Positions 31,951-43,640 of a stretch of 64,000 nucleotides of DNA are shown here, piece after piece (the stretch's first letter is position 1; each line of letters begins with the position of its first letter). Below the pieces are notes generated by a model. The model was not told where the DNA came from. It saw only the letters and a list, made by a program, of their open reading frames with translations, and searched no databases. The stretch is from NCBI GenBank assembly GCA_020002185.1, contig CM034544.1, positions 4,524,632 through 4,588,631 on the forward strand, in the 5' to 3' direction. A program made the position numbers and the translations under genes. This stretch comes from Paraescarpia echinospica (lineage: Eukaryota > Annelida > Polychaeta > Sabellida > Siboglinidae).

Positions 31951-33779
31951 CCAATAACACCAACGGCTAGAGCAAGCGTCTGATCCTTCAATATGTTTCT
32001 ACTGATGCTCCATGATCCATCAGTGGCAACGACTGTGACATTCTGATCCTTCAAGATGTTTCTACTGATGCTCCATGATCCATCAGCGGCAACGACTGTG
32101 ACATTCTGATCATTCAAGATGGTTCTACTGATGCTCCATGATCCATCAGCGGCAACAATTGTGACATTCTGATCCTTCAAGATGTTTCTACTGATGCTCC
32201 ATGATCCATCAGCGGCAACGATTGTCACATTCTGATCCTTCAAGATGTTTCTACTGATGCTCCATGATCCATCAGCGGCAACGACTGTGACATTCTGATC
32301 CTTCAAGATGTTTCTACGGATGCTCCATGATCCATCAGTGGCAATAATTGTCACATTCTGATTCTTCAAGATGTTTCTACTGATGCTCCATGATCCATCA
32401 GCGGCAACAATTGTGACATTCTGATCCTTCAAGATGTTTCTACTGATGCTCCATGATCCACCAGCGGCAACAATTGTCACATTCTGATCCTTCAAGATGT
32501 TTCTACTGATGCTCCATAAACCATCAGTGGCAACAATTGTCACATTCTGATTCTTCAAGATGTTTCTACGGATGCTCCATGATCCACCAGCGGCAACAAT
32601 TGTGACATTCTGAACCTTCAAGATGTTTCTACTGATGCTCCATGATCCATCAGCGGCAACAATTGTGACATTCTGATCCTTCAAGATGTTTCTACTGATG
32701 CTCCATGATCCATCAGCGGCAACGATTGTCACATTCTGATCCTTCAAGATGTTTCTACTGATGCTCCATGATCCATCAGCGGCAACGACTGTGACATTCT
32801 GATCCTTCAAGATGTTTCTACGGATGCTCCATGATCCATCAGTGGCAATAATTGTCACATTCTGATTCTTCAAGATGTTTCTACTGATGCTCCATGATCC
32901 ATCAGCGGCAACAATTGTCACATTCTGATCCTTCAAGATGTTTCTACTGATGCTCCATAAACCATCAGTGGCAACAATTGTCACATTCTGATTCTTCAAG
33001 ATGTTTCTACGGATGCTCCATGATCCACCAGCGCCAACAATTGTGACATTCTGAACCTTCAAGATGTTTCTACTGATGCTCCATGATCCATCAGCGGCAA
33101 CAATTGTGACATTCTGATCCTTCAAGATGTTTCTACGGATGCTCCATGATCCATCAGTGGCATCAATTGTGACATTCTGATCCTTCAAGATGTTTCTACT
33201 GATGCTCCATGATCCATCAGTGGCAACAATTGTGACATTCTGATCCTTCAAGATGTTTCTAAGGATGCTCCATGATCCATCAGTGGCATCAATTGTCACA
33301 TTCTGATTCTTCAAGATGTTTCTACTGATGCTCCATGATCCACCAGCGGCAACAATTGTGACATTCTGATCCTTCAAGATGTTTCTACGGATGCTCCATG
33401 ATCCATCAGTGGCAATAATTGTCACATTCTGATTCTTCAAGATGTTTCTACTGATGCTCCATGATCCATCAGCGGCAACAATTGTGACATTCTGATCCTT
33501 CAAGATGTTTCTACTGATGCTCCATGATCCACCAGCGGCAACAATTGTCACATTCTGATCCTTCAAAATGTTTCTACTGATGCTCAATGATCCATCAGTG
33601 GCAACAATTGTCACATTCTGATTCTTCAAGATGTTTCTACGGATGCTCCATGATCCACCAGCGGCAACAATTGTGACATTCTGATCCTTCAAGATGTTTC
33701 TACTGATGCTCCATGATCCATCAGCGGCAACAATTGTGACATTCGAGAGGTCGTTCTTTTCCAGAGTTGTTCTCAGTAC
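31951..33779 (-). CDS. Galc: Galc exon C expanded by a 21-residue coding repeat
   Basis: Acceptor TCGATCTAG preceded by a pyrimidine-rich stretch; predicted donor ATTGG|GTATAT (weak). 1,829 nt. Removing 27 of the 28 repeats leaves 128 nt, close to the 131 nt of the matching 44-residue vertebrate segment. The unique start is VLRTTLEKNDLS and the unique end TLALAVGVI. If the weak donor is not used, the frame ends six codons later (...GYIR, stop at 31,938-31,940). There is no stop or frameshift in any repeat. There is no ATG, as expected for an internal exon. Confidence 0.8.
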
Positions 33780-36700
33780 CTAGATCGACGAAGACAGGGT
33801 ATGCAAGAATACAGAGACACAAGAATATTAAAAAATACTATCTGAGTATTACCGGCTTACCCATTCTATGAATTTATCCATTTTCCACAGATTTTAGTGC
33901 CAAAAATATTATGAGGGTGGATTTGAATTGACTTGGAAGAATTCTGAATACACGATTACTATAAGTCTATATACTGAATGCACAAGAAAGGCTCGCATTA
34001 GAATGGCTATTTCTACAGTGTCATTACAGCTTAAATGTTTTTACCTCCAATGAAAATTATAAAGAGGCTAAACAAAAATGATATACAAACACCTACTTAC
34101 CTTGATGTATGTAGGAGTATACGCCCTCTCATTACAGATCTACAAATTATATGTTCACAATATCAGGATATGAAAACACAGTGTTAAATGTTTCTCCCTT
34201 TTGGTAGAAAAATCAACACATTTAATTCATGCAATCCTAAAGACATGACTGCCATGATAAATTACGATACGATATTTGGGTGTTTTTTTTTCTAAAAGCT
34301 TGTTAGCCATCAACATTTGATATTTTATATCCAACCAGGGCTTGAAATTTATCAAATTATCTACTTGTCCAGTGGACGAGTAGAACCAAAAGTTCACTTG
34401 TCCGTACAACAATTCACTTGTCCTAAAAACAACTAACTTTCAAAAGCTACTTCTCCGTAATTAATTTGTTTTTTCTATTTTAAATCATTACTGTAGCACT
34501 ATTTGCCATCGGCAGCCAATGTACACTAGTGTTCCCAGTCACATACAGTATTTACAGTTGAATAGTGTGTGCTGATAACCAATGTACACTAGTGTTCCCA
34601 GTCACATACAGTATTTACAGTTGGATAGTGAGTGCTGATAACCAATGTACACTAGTGTACCCAGTCACATACAGTATTTACAGTTGGATAGTGTGTGCTG
34701 ATAACCAATGTACACTAGTGTTCCCAGTCACATACAGTATTTACAGTTGGATAGTGTGTGCTGATAACCAATGTACACTAGTGTACCCAGTCACATACAG
34801 TATTTACAGTTGGATAGTGTGTGCTGATAACCAATGTACACTAGTGTTCCCAGTCACATACAGTATTTACAGTTGGATAGTGAGTGCTGATAACCAATGT
34901 ACACTAGTGTACCCAGTCACATACAGTATTTACAGTTGGATAGTGTGTGCTGATAACCAATGTACACTAGTGTTCCCAGTCACATACAGTATTTACAGTT
35001 GGATAGTGTGTGCTGATAACCAATGTACACTAGTGTACCCAGTCACATACAGTATTTACAGTTGGATAGTGAGTGCTGATAACCAATGTACACTAGTGTA
35101 CCCAGTCACATACAGTATTTACAGTTGGATAGTGTGTGCTGATAACCAATGTACACTAGTGTTCCCAGTCACATACAGTATTTACAGTTGGATAGTGTGT
35201 GCTGATAACCAATGTACACTAGTGTACCCAGTCACATACAGTATTTACAGTTGGATAGTGTGTGCTGATAACCAATGTACACTAGTGTTCCCAGTCACAT
35301 ACAATATTTACAGTTGGATAGTGTGTGCTGATAACCAATGTACACTAGTGTACCCAGTCACATACAGTATTTACAGTTGGATAGTGTGTGCTGATAACCA
35401 ATGTACACTAGTGTTCCCAGTCACATACAATATTTACAGTTGGATAGTGTGTGCTGATAACGCTATCAAAGGCAATGCATGCTACACTTTTATGTTTAGC
35501 AGAGACGAACAATGCTGCTCTGTGCCCTATTATGATTAAATTATGACATATTTGAAGTTCCAGTGTGTTTTTACTAGAAGCAGCACAGGGAGATGGCTAT
35601 ATTTAGGTTTTTTTTTAATACAAGTCTTCACCTTAATTGGGTGTTTAGACCATGATGGCGCTGGAACACATGTAGATGGAGACATGGAATAGCTGCTGGG
35701 AAAACAAACAATAAACACTTATTGTGTTGAACTGTCACTAATTGTATACTTTGATTTCACATGTTTTTAGGCAAAACAACATATTTTATGAAAATAATAT
35801 CATGGTTACGTTTGAAAGCACCTGTTAAGTTTGTCTAGAATAGGCAGATACATCAGTCATGCAACACGAACATCCAAGGTCTCTCAAAGTTTAATATATT
35901 GTTATTTTCAATTGTTTGACTAAGATAAAGGTGGCTCTTAATTGGAGTCTCCGTGACCATTTATTTTTGTTTATATGTTGATTGTATTATATTTATTTAA
36001 ACAAAATAAATGAGTCTAAGTCTGGTGCAAATGACTCGTCACCTTTCAGCAAAATGGACACTGAATTGTACAAACAACCCCCATTCCCAGTACAGTACTT
36101 TTCCGGGCAATGCAATCCCCCAGGGCATTGCCAGGTGGAATCAGTAGAGTTGAAAACTCATCTTCTCTTATTTGAAATGGAATGACTAATAGAAAATGCA
36201 TCTTGCAAAACAGTTATTTTTTAAATGTGGTTGTATTTTATCCATTCTGAGGACACATTGATATTATTTTGGTATGGATGTGGTGGCTCGAAATTGCAAT
36301 TCTGAAAATAACAAATATATCAAGTTGCAAAATGCATTTGCTTTATAATGTTATTGCGGGCAACCACGAATGATGATGGCCATGCACATACCACTTATTA
36401 CAGTGAAATTAGTGGCGCTGTAGCATAACATACTACAGTTGTTAAATAATGCAGTTCCAGCCCTTAAATGCACATATCTGGAAATAGAAGTTCACTGTGT
36501 AAGGGAATAGTCTGCTCTATTCTAACAACAATGTGTAATATTGTATTTAAATGACCCAAACTAGGTTCATCCGAATGACTCTACGTTCCAAACCTATGCT
36601 TCAACCCAGGGGATTACCTACCAGGCAGATGCTGCTAATAATGTAGACCAATTAAGTAAAAGATCGCCAAAATATGAATCTAAGCGTTATGAATATTTGC

Positions 36701-38232
36701 GAATGGATGGGTGCAAAATTACTAGACTGTTACTCATCTGAAACATTTGGAAGAAAGATAAATGTGGAAATACTTATATTAGGTAATTAAGGTGTTGTAA
36801 GTTGTATTCAGCACAAATTTTCAACAAACTACCAAAACACATATTTGGTGCTAAAATAATTGATGTTTCGGAGGAGAATATTTACTTACACAGCGAACTT
36901 TCATTTCTAGACATGCGCATTAATGGCTGGAACTGCATTATTTTATAACAGCAGTATTTTATGCTACAGCGTTAGGGCTTCAGTTGCTCATCTGTCCGCT
37001 ACGCGTGGGGTAGTTGCCGATCTGTCTACTAGGCCCTTGGCGGACTTTCTATGAACTACAAGTAGTGCTACGGCAATTCGCAAACTTCTGCGCGAACAAT
37101 TTAAAACCACCGTTTATTATCGCCAAATGACATTCGTTGACCGGCACTGTTTTGCTGTCATGTACCGTTATCATGATCAATGTGCTAATCTGTTCATGGG
37201 ACTTCGATGCTGAAATGTTGTGCCCCAAAACGGGCCGTTTACCTACCGCGTACCGGTGACGGCGTTATTCTTTAACAAGCACCATAGCCAGGTAAATCAC
37301 CCGAGTCCTGCTCTTGACAAAAACCCTGATTAGATTCTTATAAAATGAATGCTATTTTATTCAAGCAAATTCACCCAATAACTAAATAAAAGGCAAACAG
37401 AAATTTTCGTATGTTTCAAAGTCTACAGACAACACGCCATAGACAAAGTCCACTAACGCAGGCCGATTCAGCGGCAGAGGGTGGCACCTCATCATGCCGA
37501 CTATGACTTTCATTTTCAAAATGGCAGACGGTGTCGGCTGTATTTCTTGCGGTTTATTTTGTGTTTACCGTCATTAGAGAACAACATTTACTGAAGAAAT
37601 TTACTGTATGATATATGTTTTAGAGAACGGACGACTTAGTACTAATGTTGTAGTTGTCCTGACTGTAAATGGCTAGGTTGTCCCACGGAAAAGAAGTAGT
37701 AGCAATTTCATTTGTCCAGCAGCAAATCCAGTTACCTCGGGCTAATAGACAAGCGAAATTTCGAGCCTTGCCTAGTTCCCTACACATATGTACTTCAAAT
37801 TAATATGTTTTATAATAATATTATTAGGGCATGGATAGTTGTCTTAAAATAAAATGTATCGCTATTAGGGCATGAACAGTTGTCCTAAAATACAGTTTTT
37901 ATATTAGCCTTCTGGGTAATTTATTTATTATTTGTTTAGTTACATAAACAGTCCAAAAAATGTTTACTATGCATATTATATGAACTTGATATTACATGTT
38001 TAATGACATTGGAACAATTACAACAAATCCTGATCTATTTAACATTCCTTGAGGTATCGTTTTGTTACAAATATCCACCATTTTAATCAATGTTGTTAAT
38101 CTGTCTACCTGAATGGCCTTGTCAACAAATGCCTGTGAAAAGTGTTTATGTTCGTGCACCTACCCCAATGTAGTCAATGTGCAGGCCGTAGTACTTCCGT
38201 GCCCCTACCACCCATTGTACAACATAGTCAAT
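31951..38232 (-). CDS. Galc: Galactocerebrosidase (GALC, GH59) gene fragment, three exons
   Basis: Three minus-strand exons (38,164-38,232; 34,101-34,139; 31,951-33,779) join in phase to the middle of the catalytic TIM barrel of galactocerebrosidase, the lysosomal enzyme that removes galactose from galactosylceramide. Matches: VVGARKYYGLHIDYIG (family IVGAKRYHDLDIDYIG), ICNERAYTPTYIK (IWNERSYNANYIK, which holds the acid/base Glu of NER) and VLRTTLEKNDLSNVTIVAAD...VGVIG ([20 protein letters not shown]...VDVIG). Odd points: Cys replaces the conserved Trp before NER, the third exon is expanded by 28 in-frame repeats, and no further exons are found on the left before Fmr1. N-terminal exons may lie to the right or outside the window. 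All frames and most splice sites are intact, so either a diverged gene or a recent partial copy. Confidence 0.82.
31980..33743 (-). repeat. 63-bp coding minisatellite, 28 copies, inside Galc exon C
   Basis: 1,764 bp = 28 x 63. Each unit encodes NVTIVAADGSWSISRNILKD plus Q with recurring substitutions (A/T, D/G, S/R, D/N, I/V). Each unit carries an N-V-T glycosylation sequon. Marker units with VQ in place of DQ recur 441 bp (7 units) apart and are followed by the same variant series, showing block duplication. Confidence 0.96.
34101..34139 (-). CDS. Galc: Galc exon B (acid/base Glu)
   Basis: 39-nt exon, acceptor TTTGTAG, donor AAG|GTAAGT. It encodes ICNERAYTPTYIK. The NER glutamate expected to act as general acid/base is present, but the Trp of WNER is Cys here (TGT). 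Phase 0, 321-bp intron to the next exon. Confidence 0.85.
34336..37770. mobile_element. Candidate hAT-like TIR element carrying a minisatellite
   Basis: Left end CAGGGCTTGAAATTT and right end (inverted) CAAGGCTCGAAATTT, with repeated TTGTCC/GGACAA motifs just inside both ends. 3,435 bp, no transposase. The 8-bp flanks (TATCCAAC, CCTAGTTC) do not match, so the two ends could belong to separate insertions. Confidence 0.45.
34516..35461. repeat. 63-bp tandem repeat, about 15 copies, dimeric
   Basis: Unit with GATAACCAATGTACACTAGTG and CCAGTCACATACAGTATTTA. GTGTTCCC and GTGTACCC types alternate almost strictly, giving a 126-bp dimer. The plus-strand open frame through it has no homology and I read it as an artefact of a period divisible by 3. 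Confidence 0.95.
38164..38232 (-). CDS. Galc: Galc exon A (barrel strand preceding the acid/base)
   Basis: 69 nt, acceptor CTATTAG, donor GGG|GTAGGT. It encodes IDYVVQWVVGARKYYGLHID plus YIG, matching the YVVTW...DYIG segment of vertebrate GALC. Phase 0 at both ends. Confidence 0.85.
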
Positions 38233-38331
38233 CTAATAGTGAAATTTTATTGTTTAATGAAGCAACACACAACCTTTGGCACATCTATCTGTACCACATC
38301 CCCTGAAGATATATTGTGACACGGTAAGCAT

Positions 38332-38735
38332 TTGTTTAAAGGGGCCCAAATTAAGGGGGTGAAAACTTATCATGAGTCTCAAATCATGAGTCTCAAATCC
38401 AAGCTCAGACTCATGCGTGCCCTGGTCATCTCCATCTACCTGTACGCATGCGAGACATGGACACTAACAGCGAAGCTTGAGAGGAGAATACAAGCTATGG
38501 AAATTAGGTGCTTCCGAAAGATCTTGGGCATCAGCAACACTGACCATGTCACCAACGCGACCGTGCGCCAGATGATTGAAGCACACACAGGGCCTTACGA
38601 GGAACAGCTGACAACAGTGAGAAAAAGGAAAGTCCAGTGGTACGGCCATGTAACAAGACCGGGTGGCCTAGCAAAGACCTTCTCCAGGGCACGGTGGAAG
38701 GAAAAAGAAGACTACAGAGGCTACTTCCCAAGCAG
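38332..38735 (+). mobile_element. LINE reverse-transcriptase C-terminal fragment
   Basis: Plus-strand frame with LKSKLRLMRALVISIYLYAC, ETWTLTAKLERRIQAMEIRC, FRKILGISNTDHVTNATVRQ and KRKVQWYGHVTR, the post-RT domain typical of non-LTR elements. A frameshift follows at about 38,680, after which the GLAKDLLQGTVEGKRR tail appears in another frame. 5' truncated. Confidence 0.85.
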
Positions 38736-39650
38736 ATTTGCTTTCGTATTAATGTCTTGTTTGTTTGCACCGTCTATGTTCATTGTGTATTTGGTATACG
38801 TTTTTATCAGAAAGCGCCAAAATTATATATCAAATGAAAGCTAATAAAACTACATTTGCAACTATGTGACATTTTTAGGTGTAGGTATATATTAATTTTA
38901 CAATACAATTTTTATTTTTATAAATGTTTGAGTTCATACAAACTTAAGATACTTACATACACAGTCAAATTCAATGTCATTATGACAATTATTAATACAT
39001 TTTGATCGCTGGTATCAGTTACTGAAATCTTAAGATTTAAGTCCTGATTCCGTTGGTACAAAAATGTGATTGTATAAATCGGCCGCACGTGGACGTATAA
39101 GCTTTTGATCGCCATTGAATACCAAAATCGTAAACGTTTCTAACCGCAAAAACGTCGACCATCCTTCCTCTGTGTCCGTGAAAACCGTCGAAATAACCGC
39201 CTCCAACGGACGCTCAGTATTTAAATTCAAGTACATGTCGCATCCATCTCATAAACATCGTTACCAACATGTACTTGACTTCGATCGAATGAAAACAACC
39301 GCTGAATTACAGTCCAAAACATCGTCCAAATCATCAGAAAACGCATGAACATCTCTTCCACCACGCACGACATCAATGGCGTCGGCCGCTTTGCGCCAAA
39401 AATGAAACTTAGCCGTGTATTTATTCATTTATAATTCTCAAAATCACCGTCGACACTTTCCAATGACCAGCGCATATAAAACGGAAGTGTCCCGGCCAAG
39501 TACATATACACACATTTTGTGACGTCATAGGAATATGTGTACGTTGTCTTGAGGTTATTCAATAGGCCTACACAACTACGTGGAAAGTCGTAGTTGCGAT
39601 AGAAAGAGTTAATGTATATTTCATATCGATTAAACTCTTATATCAGGGTC
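38736..39650. other. Spacer
   Basis: AT-rich DNA with no recognised gene or repeat. Confidence 0.5.
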
Positions 39651-39654
39651 ACTC

Positions 39655-39843
39655 ATTAACTCAGTCACTCACTCAGTCACTCACTCACTCACTCACTCAC
39701 TCACTCACTCACTTATTCAAATACTCACTCACATTCTCACGCACTCACTCATTCACTCACTATCTCACTTACTCACTCACTCACTCACTCACTCACTCAC
39801 TCACTCACTCACTCACTCACTCACTCACTCACTCACTCACTCA
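39655..39843. repeat. (ACTC)n microsatellite
   Basis: About 190 bp of CACT/ACTC repeats, interrupted around 39,710-39,775. Confidence 0.98.
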
Positions 39844-40041
39844 TGTCGGCCACTCTAATACCTACCACAATTGGTCTACAGAAGCGTCCCCTTTGACCGT
39901 AGCTCTCCTGATTCCAGCCCAAAGTGTCACATTAGACATAATGATAACAATGAATCTTATTCGTAATCGGCAATAATTTGTACGTTAAACGTCAATTCAT
40001 AAATACAAGTCTGCCTATTATCTGTTACCAATCATAACCAG

Positions 40042-41058
40042 ACCTGCCACATGATACGGATTACCCGTATCCGATACGGATTTTGACGATTTTTTTAGTA
40101 ATACGGCCGTATTCCATTTCCACACGGATTTCAATAAAATTTAGAAAAACCTTTATATAGCCACACTATTTACTTGTATGTGTCATACTCTTGTTACATC
40201 AGTCGAAAAAACAACAGTTTCCGGTGCAATGAAGTAATCGTTTATTTTAATGACCAACCAGGCTACCTCGAAAGAACGAACTCATTAAATCGCCCATTTA
40301 GTTCGTTGTAGCGCGCAATAGCCAATAGATGGAGCGCTCGTAAATTGTAGTTCTGAAAAATGCGGCAGGTGGTTCAACGGCGGGAAACAGCTAATCGCCA
40401 CATCCGCAACGTTGTTGACCCACGCACTATCAACGATCGCCCCATCCAGCACGATGACTCGACGGATGACTCGACCATCGCTGTCAGTTTGAAGATGCGC
40501 TCCTTCTTCGAGGCTGAATATGTCACGCCAGCCGTCCAGGCGTCATTCATTCAACGCGCGCATTTCACTGTGCGGCTGTGTGCAAGATGGTCGCAAAGTT
40601 TCCGTTCGGCAACCCGGTGTTGCGCGACTTGGGTGTCCTCGACCCTGCAGCCCGTGTGAACCTCATGCATGAGCCGATTGTGCGCCTGGCAGCAGGCTTT
40701 GCCCCCGACGTTGATGCCGAACAGCTGAAAGATGAGTATGAGGACTTTCAGCTGCTGGCCGATGACGCCATCGTGCTGGAGGAGGATGGCCAAGCGCGGC
40801 AGATCGACCACGTCTCGTCTGCGATTCAGTCAAGACGCCATTGCAGGCCTTCCGCTTCCCGCTATTGGCAAAGGTGGTGTAGAGAGGTTTTTTCCATCTT
40901 GCGGAAAATACACACAGACGCACGCCACAGCTTGAATGCGGGCACCATTACTGCGTACCTTCAGTGTAAACTGAACATCGACAGCCCCTGCCACCAGTTG
41001 ACTGTGTCAGCTTAGATGCTGAGACTGGCTAAATCAGCAATGCATGCTGAGTCATAGT
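40042..41058 (+). mobile_element. hAT-like transposase remnant
   Basis: Plus-strand frames starting near 40,360 (MRQVVQRRETANRHIRNVVD...) and 40,580 (MCKMVAKFPFGNPVLRDLGV...) reach a region (FPSCGKIHTDARHSLNAGTI, TAYLQCKLNIDSPCHQL) that resembles the C-terminal dimerisation region of hAT-type transposases. It ends LAKSAMHAES then stop near 41,056. At least two frameshifts. The upstream 40,042-40,130, rich in ATACGG motifs, may be the terminal region. Only the C-terminal part remains. Confidence 0.6.
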
Positions 41059-41604
41059 GATGAATGCGGTTTGTGGCAAATGTTGGAGATAATGTAAGAG
41101 CAATAAAATGACGTGCTTGTATTCACGTACTGTTGTGGAATGCGCGACATATATGTATACTTATATGATGCAGATTGATACAGATTCTTACAGCATTTTA
41201 GGTCAAAAATACACATTGCAACCAAAAAAAGTGACAGGTCAGCATAAGCTAATGTACCAGCACCCATGAGGGTTAGGCTAACGATCAACGATATTCAATA
41301 ATTACATGTGTAATTTTGTCGACGCCACGTATTTGGCCTTCCGTTCAAAATGGTTTCAGGCCCCTGACTTACCACACTTGTTCGTCCGCGCACTGGTTGC
41401 CACGGTAAGGTCTGGATGTCATTTCAACTTGTTCTGTCTGCCGCAATGTGCAACAAATCTCAGTCTTTCTTCTTGAATCTCCACATCTCTGTATGTCTTT
41501 ACATTATGGTCTTTCCAGTTAGTGTTGTATACATGGCTCTTACCGTTCTTGTATTGCACACATCACGTTGCATTTTTAGTATGTTTTTAGTGTACACTAC
41601 TCGC
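41059..41604. other. Spacer
   Basis: No recognised feature. Confidence 0.4.
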
Positions 41605-41874
41605 ACAGACTCTACGGTTACCGCGAAGAGCTGCACAGACTCCACGGTTACCGCGAAGAGCTGCACAGACTCCACGGTTACCGCGAAGAGCTGCACAGAC
41701 TCCACGGTTACCGCGAAGAGCTGCACAGACTCCACGGTTACCGCGAAGAGCTGCACAGACTCCACGGTTACCGCGAAGAGCTGCACAGACTCCACGGTTA
41801 CCGCGAAGAGCTGCACAGACTCCACGGTTACCGCGAAGAGCTGCACAGACTCCACGGTTACCGCGAAGAGCTGC
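41605..41874. repeat. 30-bp tandem repeat, 9 copies
   Basis: Nine units of 30 bp with ACGGTTACCGCGAAGAGCTG; only the first differs (TCTACGG for TCCACGG). GC- and CpG-richer than its flanks. Three frames stay open because 30 is divisible by 3. Confidence 0.97.
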
Positions 41875-43640
41875 TGTATATTTCACATTTATAGTCTTTG
41901 ATTAAATATCGCCTTCATGATCTTGATATAATTGGTTATAAAGCTGACCGTGGAACCGATGCATTTATAGCCTTACACATTCTTCAAAGTTGTTCTTTCT
42001 CTGGTCAAGTGTTTTGGGTGGGTGTGGCCATGAAGTTCGTCTTTCCGGAATTGAACTTCAACTCAGTTTTTGCTCACGAGTTTTCCGCTCTCGCACGTAA
42101 CTATTTTGCCTGTAATATATTTTGCAGTAGAGCGATATATTGTGCAATTTCGAATTGTGCGGTAACTTCCGGTTTGACTCGTCTGCTGTGTCTTCTTTTA
42201 AGTTGGAATCGCAAGTTTCTCTTCACGTCCAACTATTCCTTGGCAATGATACAGTTCACGTTAATACAATGTTGTCTTATTCATACATAGTCTTATGGTG
42301 CTGCACACTGGGAACTAGTTAGTCTGCTGATGGTTGAGGTTTTTATAACTTGTAACGTCACAAAATTTTATACTGTCGAATTGTCTTAAATTGACAAACT
42401 GATACGCAAACAAACCTAGATATAGTCGATTGCACCAGTTTTATTTTATGCGAAATATTATATCAACCTCACATACGTATGTATCGTGGTGATGGTGTCA
42501 AGGGGTGGACGTCTGCGCATTGTTGCAATGTTGCAGAATTGTGGATTCAGACGTGTTATTTAGCGTAGGTGACGGAGGCGTCTTACTTCTAGGGACCGCG
42601 TTGTCCCGGGTTGCTCAACGCCGGAGTCCCACGACTACATGAAGCAGCTCGGTTCATCTGTCAATGCGTACACATGTCGCGGAATGGCAACTCCACTAAG
42701 CTGATATTGACATTTTTCGATCAACCATCAAAGGAGAATGCAAAGATGTCCTTAAAGACTAAGCGAAATGAACTTTTTTTATTCCCTATCTGAATGAAAT
42801 ACACTCAAAAATAGTGTCCTGATATTCAACTATTTTAAGCTCCCTCAATCACCCTGTTCAAGGCACCTTCTGGTCGCACTTTTCTGCACATTTTCTTCAC
42901 ATTTCTTGTGCGACACCTAGCGGTCGTTGTGACGTCACCGCACCGCTAGGATTTACCGCGCGCATCTATGCGCTTTGTTGTTTCAGGCCGTACCTAAAAT
43001 CTTGGAATTTAGTATAACTTTATATCACCATAAAATAATAATTCTATCTACAAACATGCCGCTGGATGTAGCCATGATTTGTTTTTCGTTTTTTTAGTTA
43101 ATGCCGTTTAAACATTGCGAATACTTAACCCTGCCGTGTGTGTGGCAGCGGATGTAATGCAAGGCTGAGCATTCGTCATGTTCAAACGGCAATAATTCAA
43201 AAAAGTTAACACAATTCCTTAGTACATCCAGCAACAAACGAGTAGATAAGATTATCATCGTTCCGATGATAAAACAAACATTATATTCCGTTTTTGCAAT
43301 CTCAAGTTCAGTCTGAAACAACAGGCTAATGGATTGGGCGTGCTCAGCTCAGCAACATATGACGAGCTGGGTGCTTTGTGACATGAGTCTTAATAACATG
43401 AGTTCGCAAATCATATTTGACACATTACTTGACAAAGGTATTAAGATTACGTTTATGAAGTTTGAAACACATTTAATATTTCATTTCACTTAGTCTTTAA
43501 AGCTTCCACATAAGATTTTTTAAATACAAATACCTGTTGCAGAACGGTAACCAATTGTACAAAAAAGTTCGTCAAATTATTAAAGGTTATATTATATTAA
43601 CGACACAACAAAAATGGTTCGGCAGAACATTGGTGCCGTT
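41875..43640. other. Spacer
   Basis: Mixed sequence with a GC-richer block around 42,480-43,000. No gene or repeat recognised on either strand. Confidence 0.4.

Larger units (their letters stand above)
34140..38163 (-). other. Galc intron A-B
   Basis: 4.0-kb intron occupied mostly by a TIR-bounded element (34,336-37,770). The remaining flanks (34,140-34,335 and 37,771-38,163) show no feature I trust. Confidence 0.6.

Noticed and set aside
34565..35539. 324-codon open frame with a CADNQCTLV peptide repeat
   Set aside because: Unlike the neighbouring GALC exon, it has no homologous flanks or splice sites; a by-product of a 63-bp period in a transposon-bounded intron segment.
35632..35704. Possible exon (SYSMSPSTCVPAPSWSKHPIK) with acceptor and GTGAAG donor in the GALC intron
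   Set aside because: It does not match GALC and lies within a TIR-bounded element.
38108..38131. 24-nt micro-exon (AFVDKAIQ) between a good acceptor and donor, in phase with the GALC exons
   Set aside because: It would insert eight residues between DYIG and NER where GALC proteins have none; probably chance, although a transcript could reinstate it.
41499..41901. Open frames of 100-160 codons through the 30-bp array
   Set aside because: Period divisible by 3 and three frames open on both strands; no homology.
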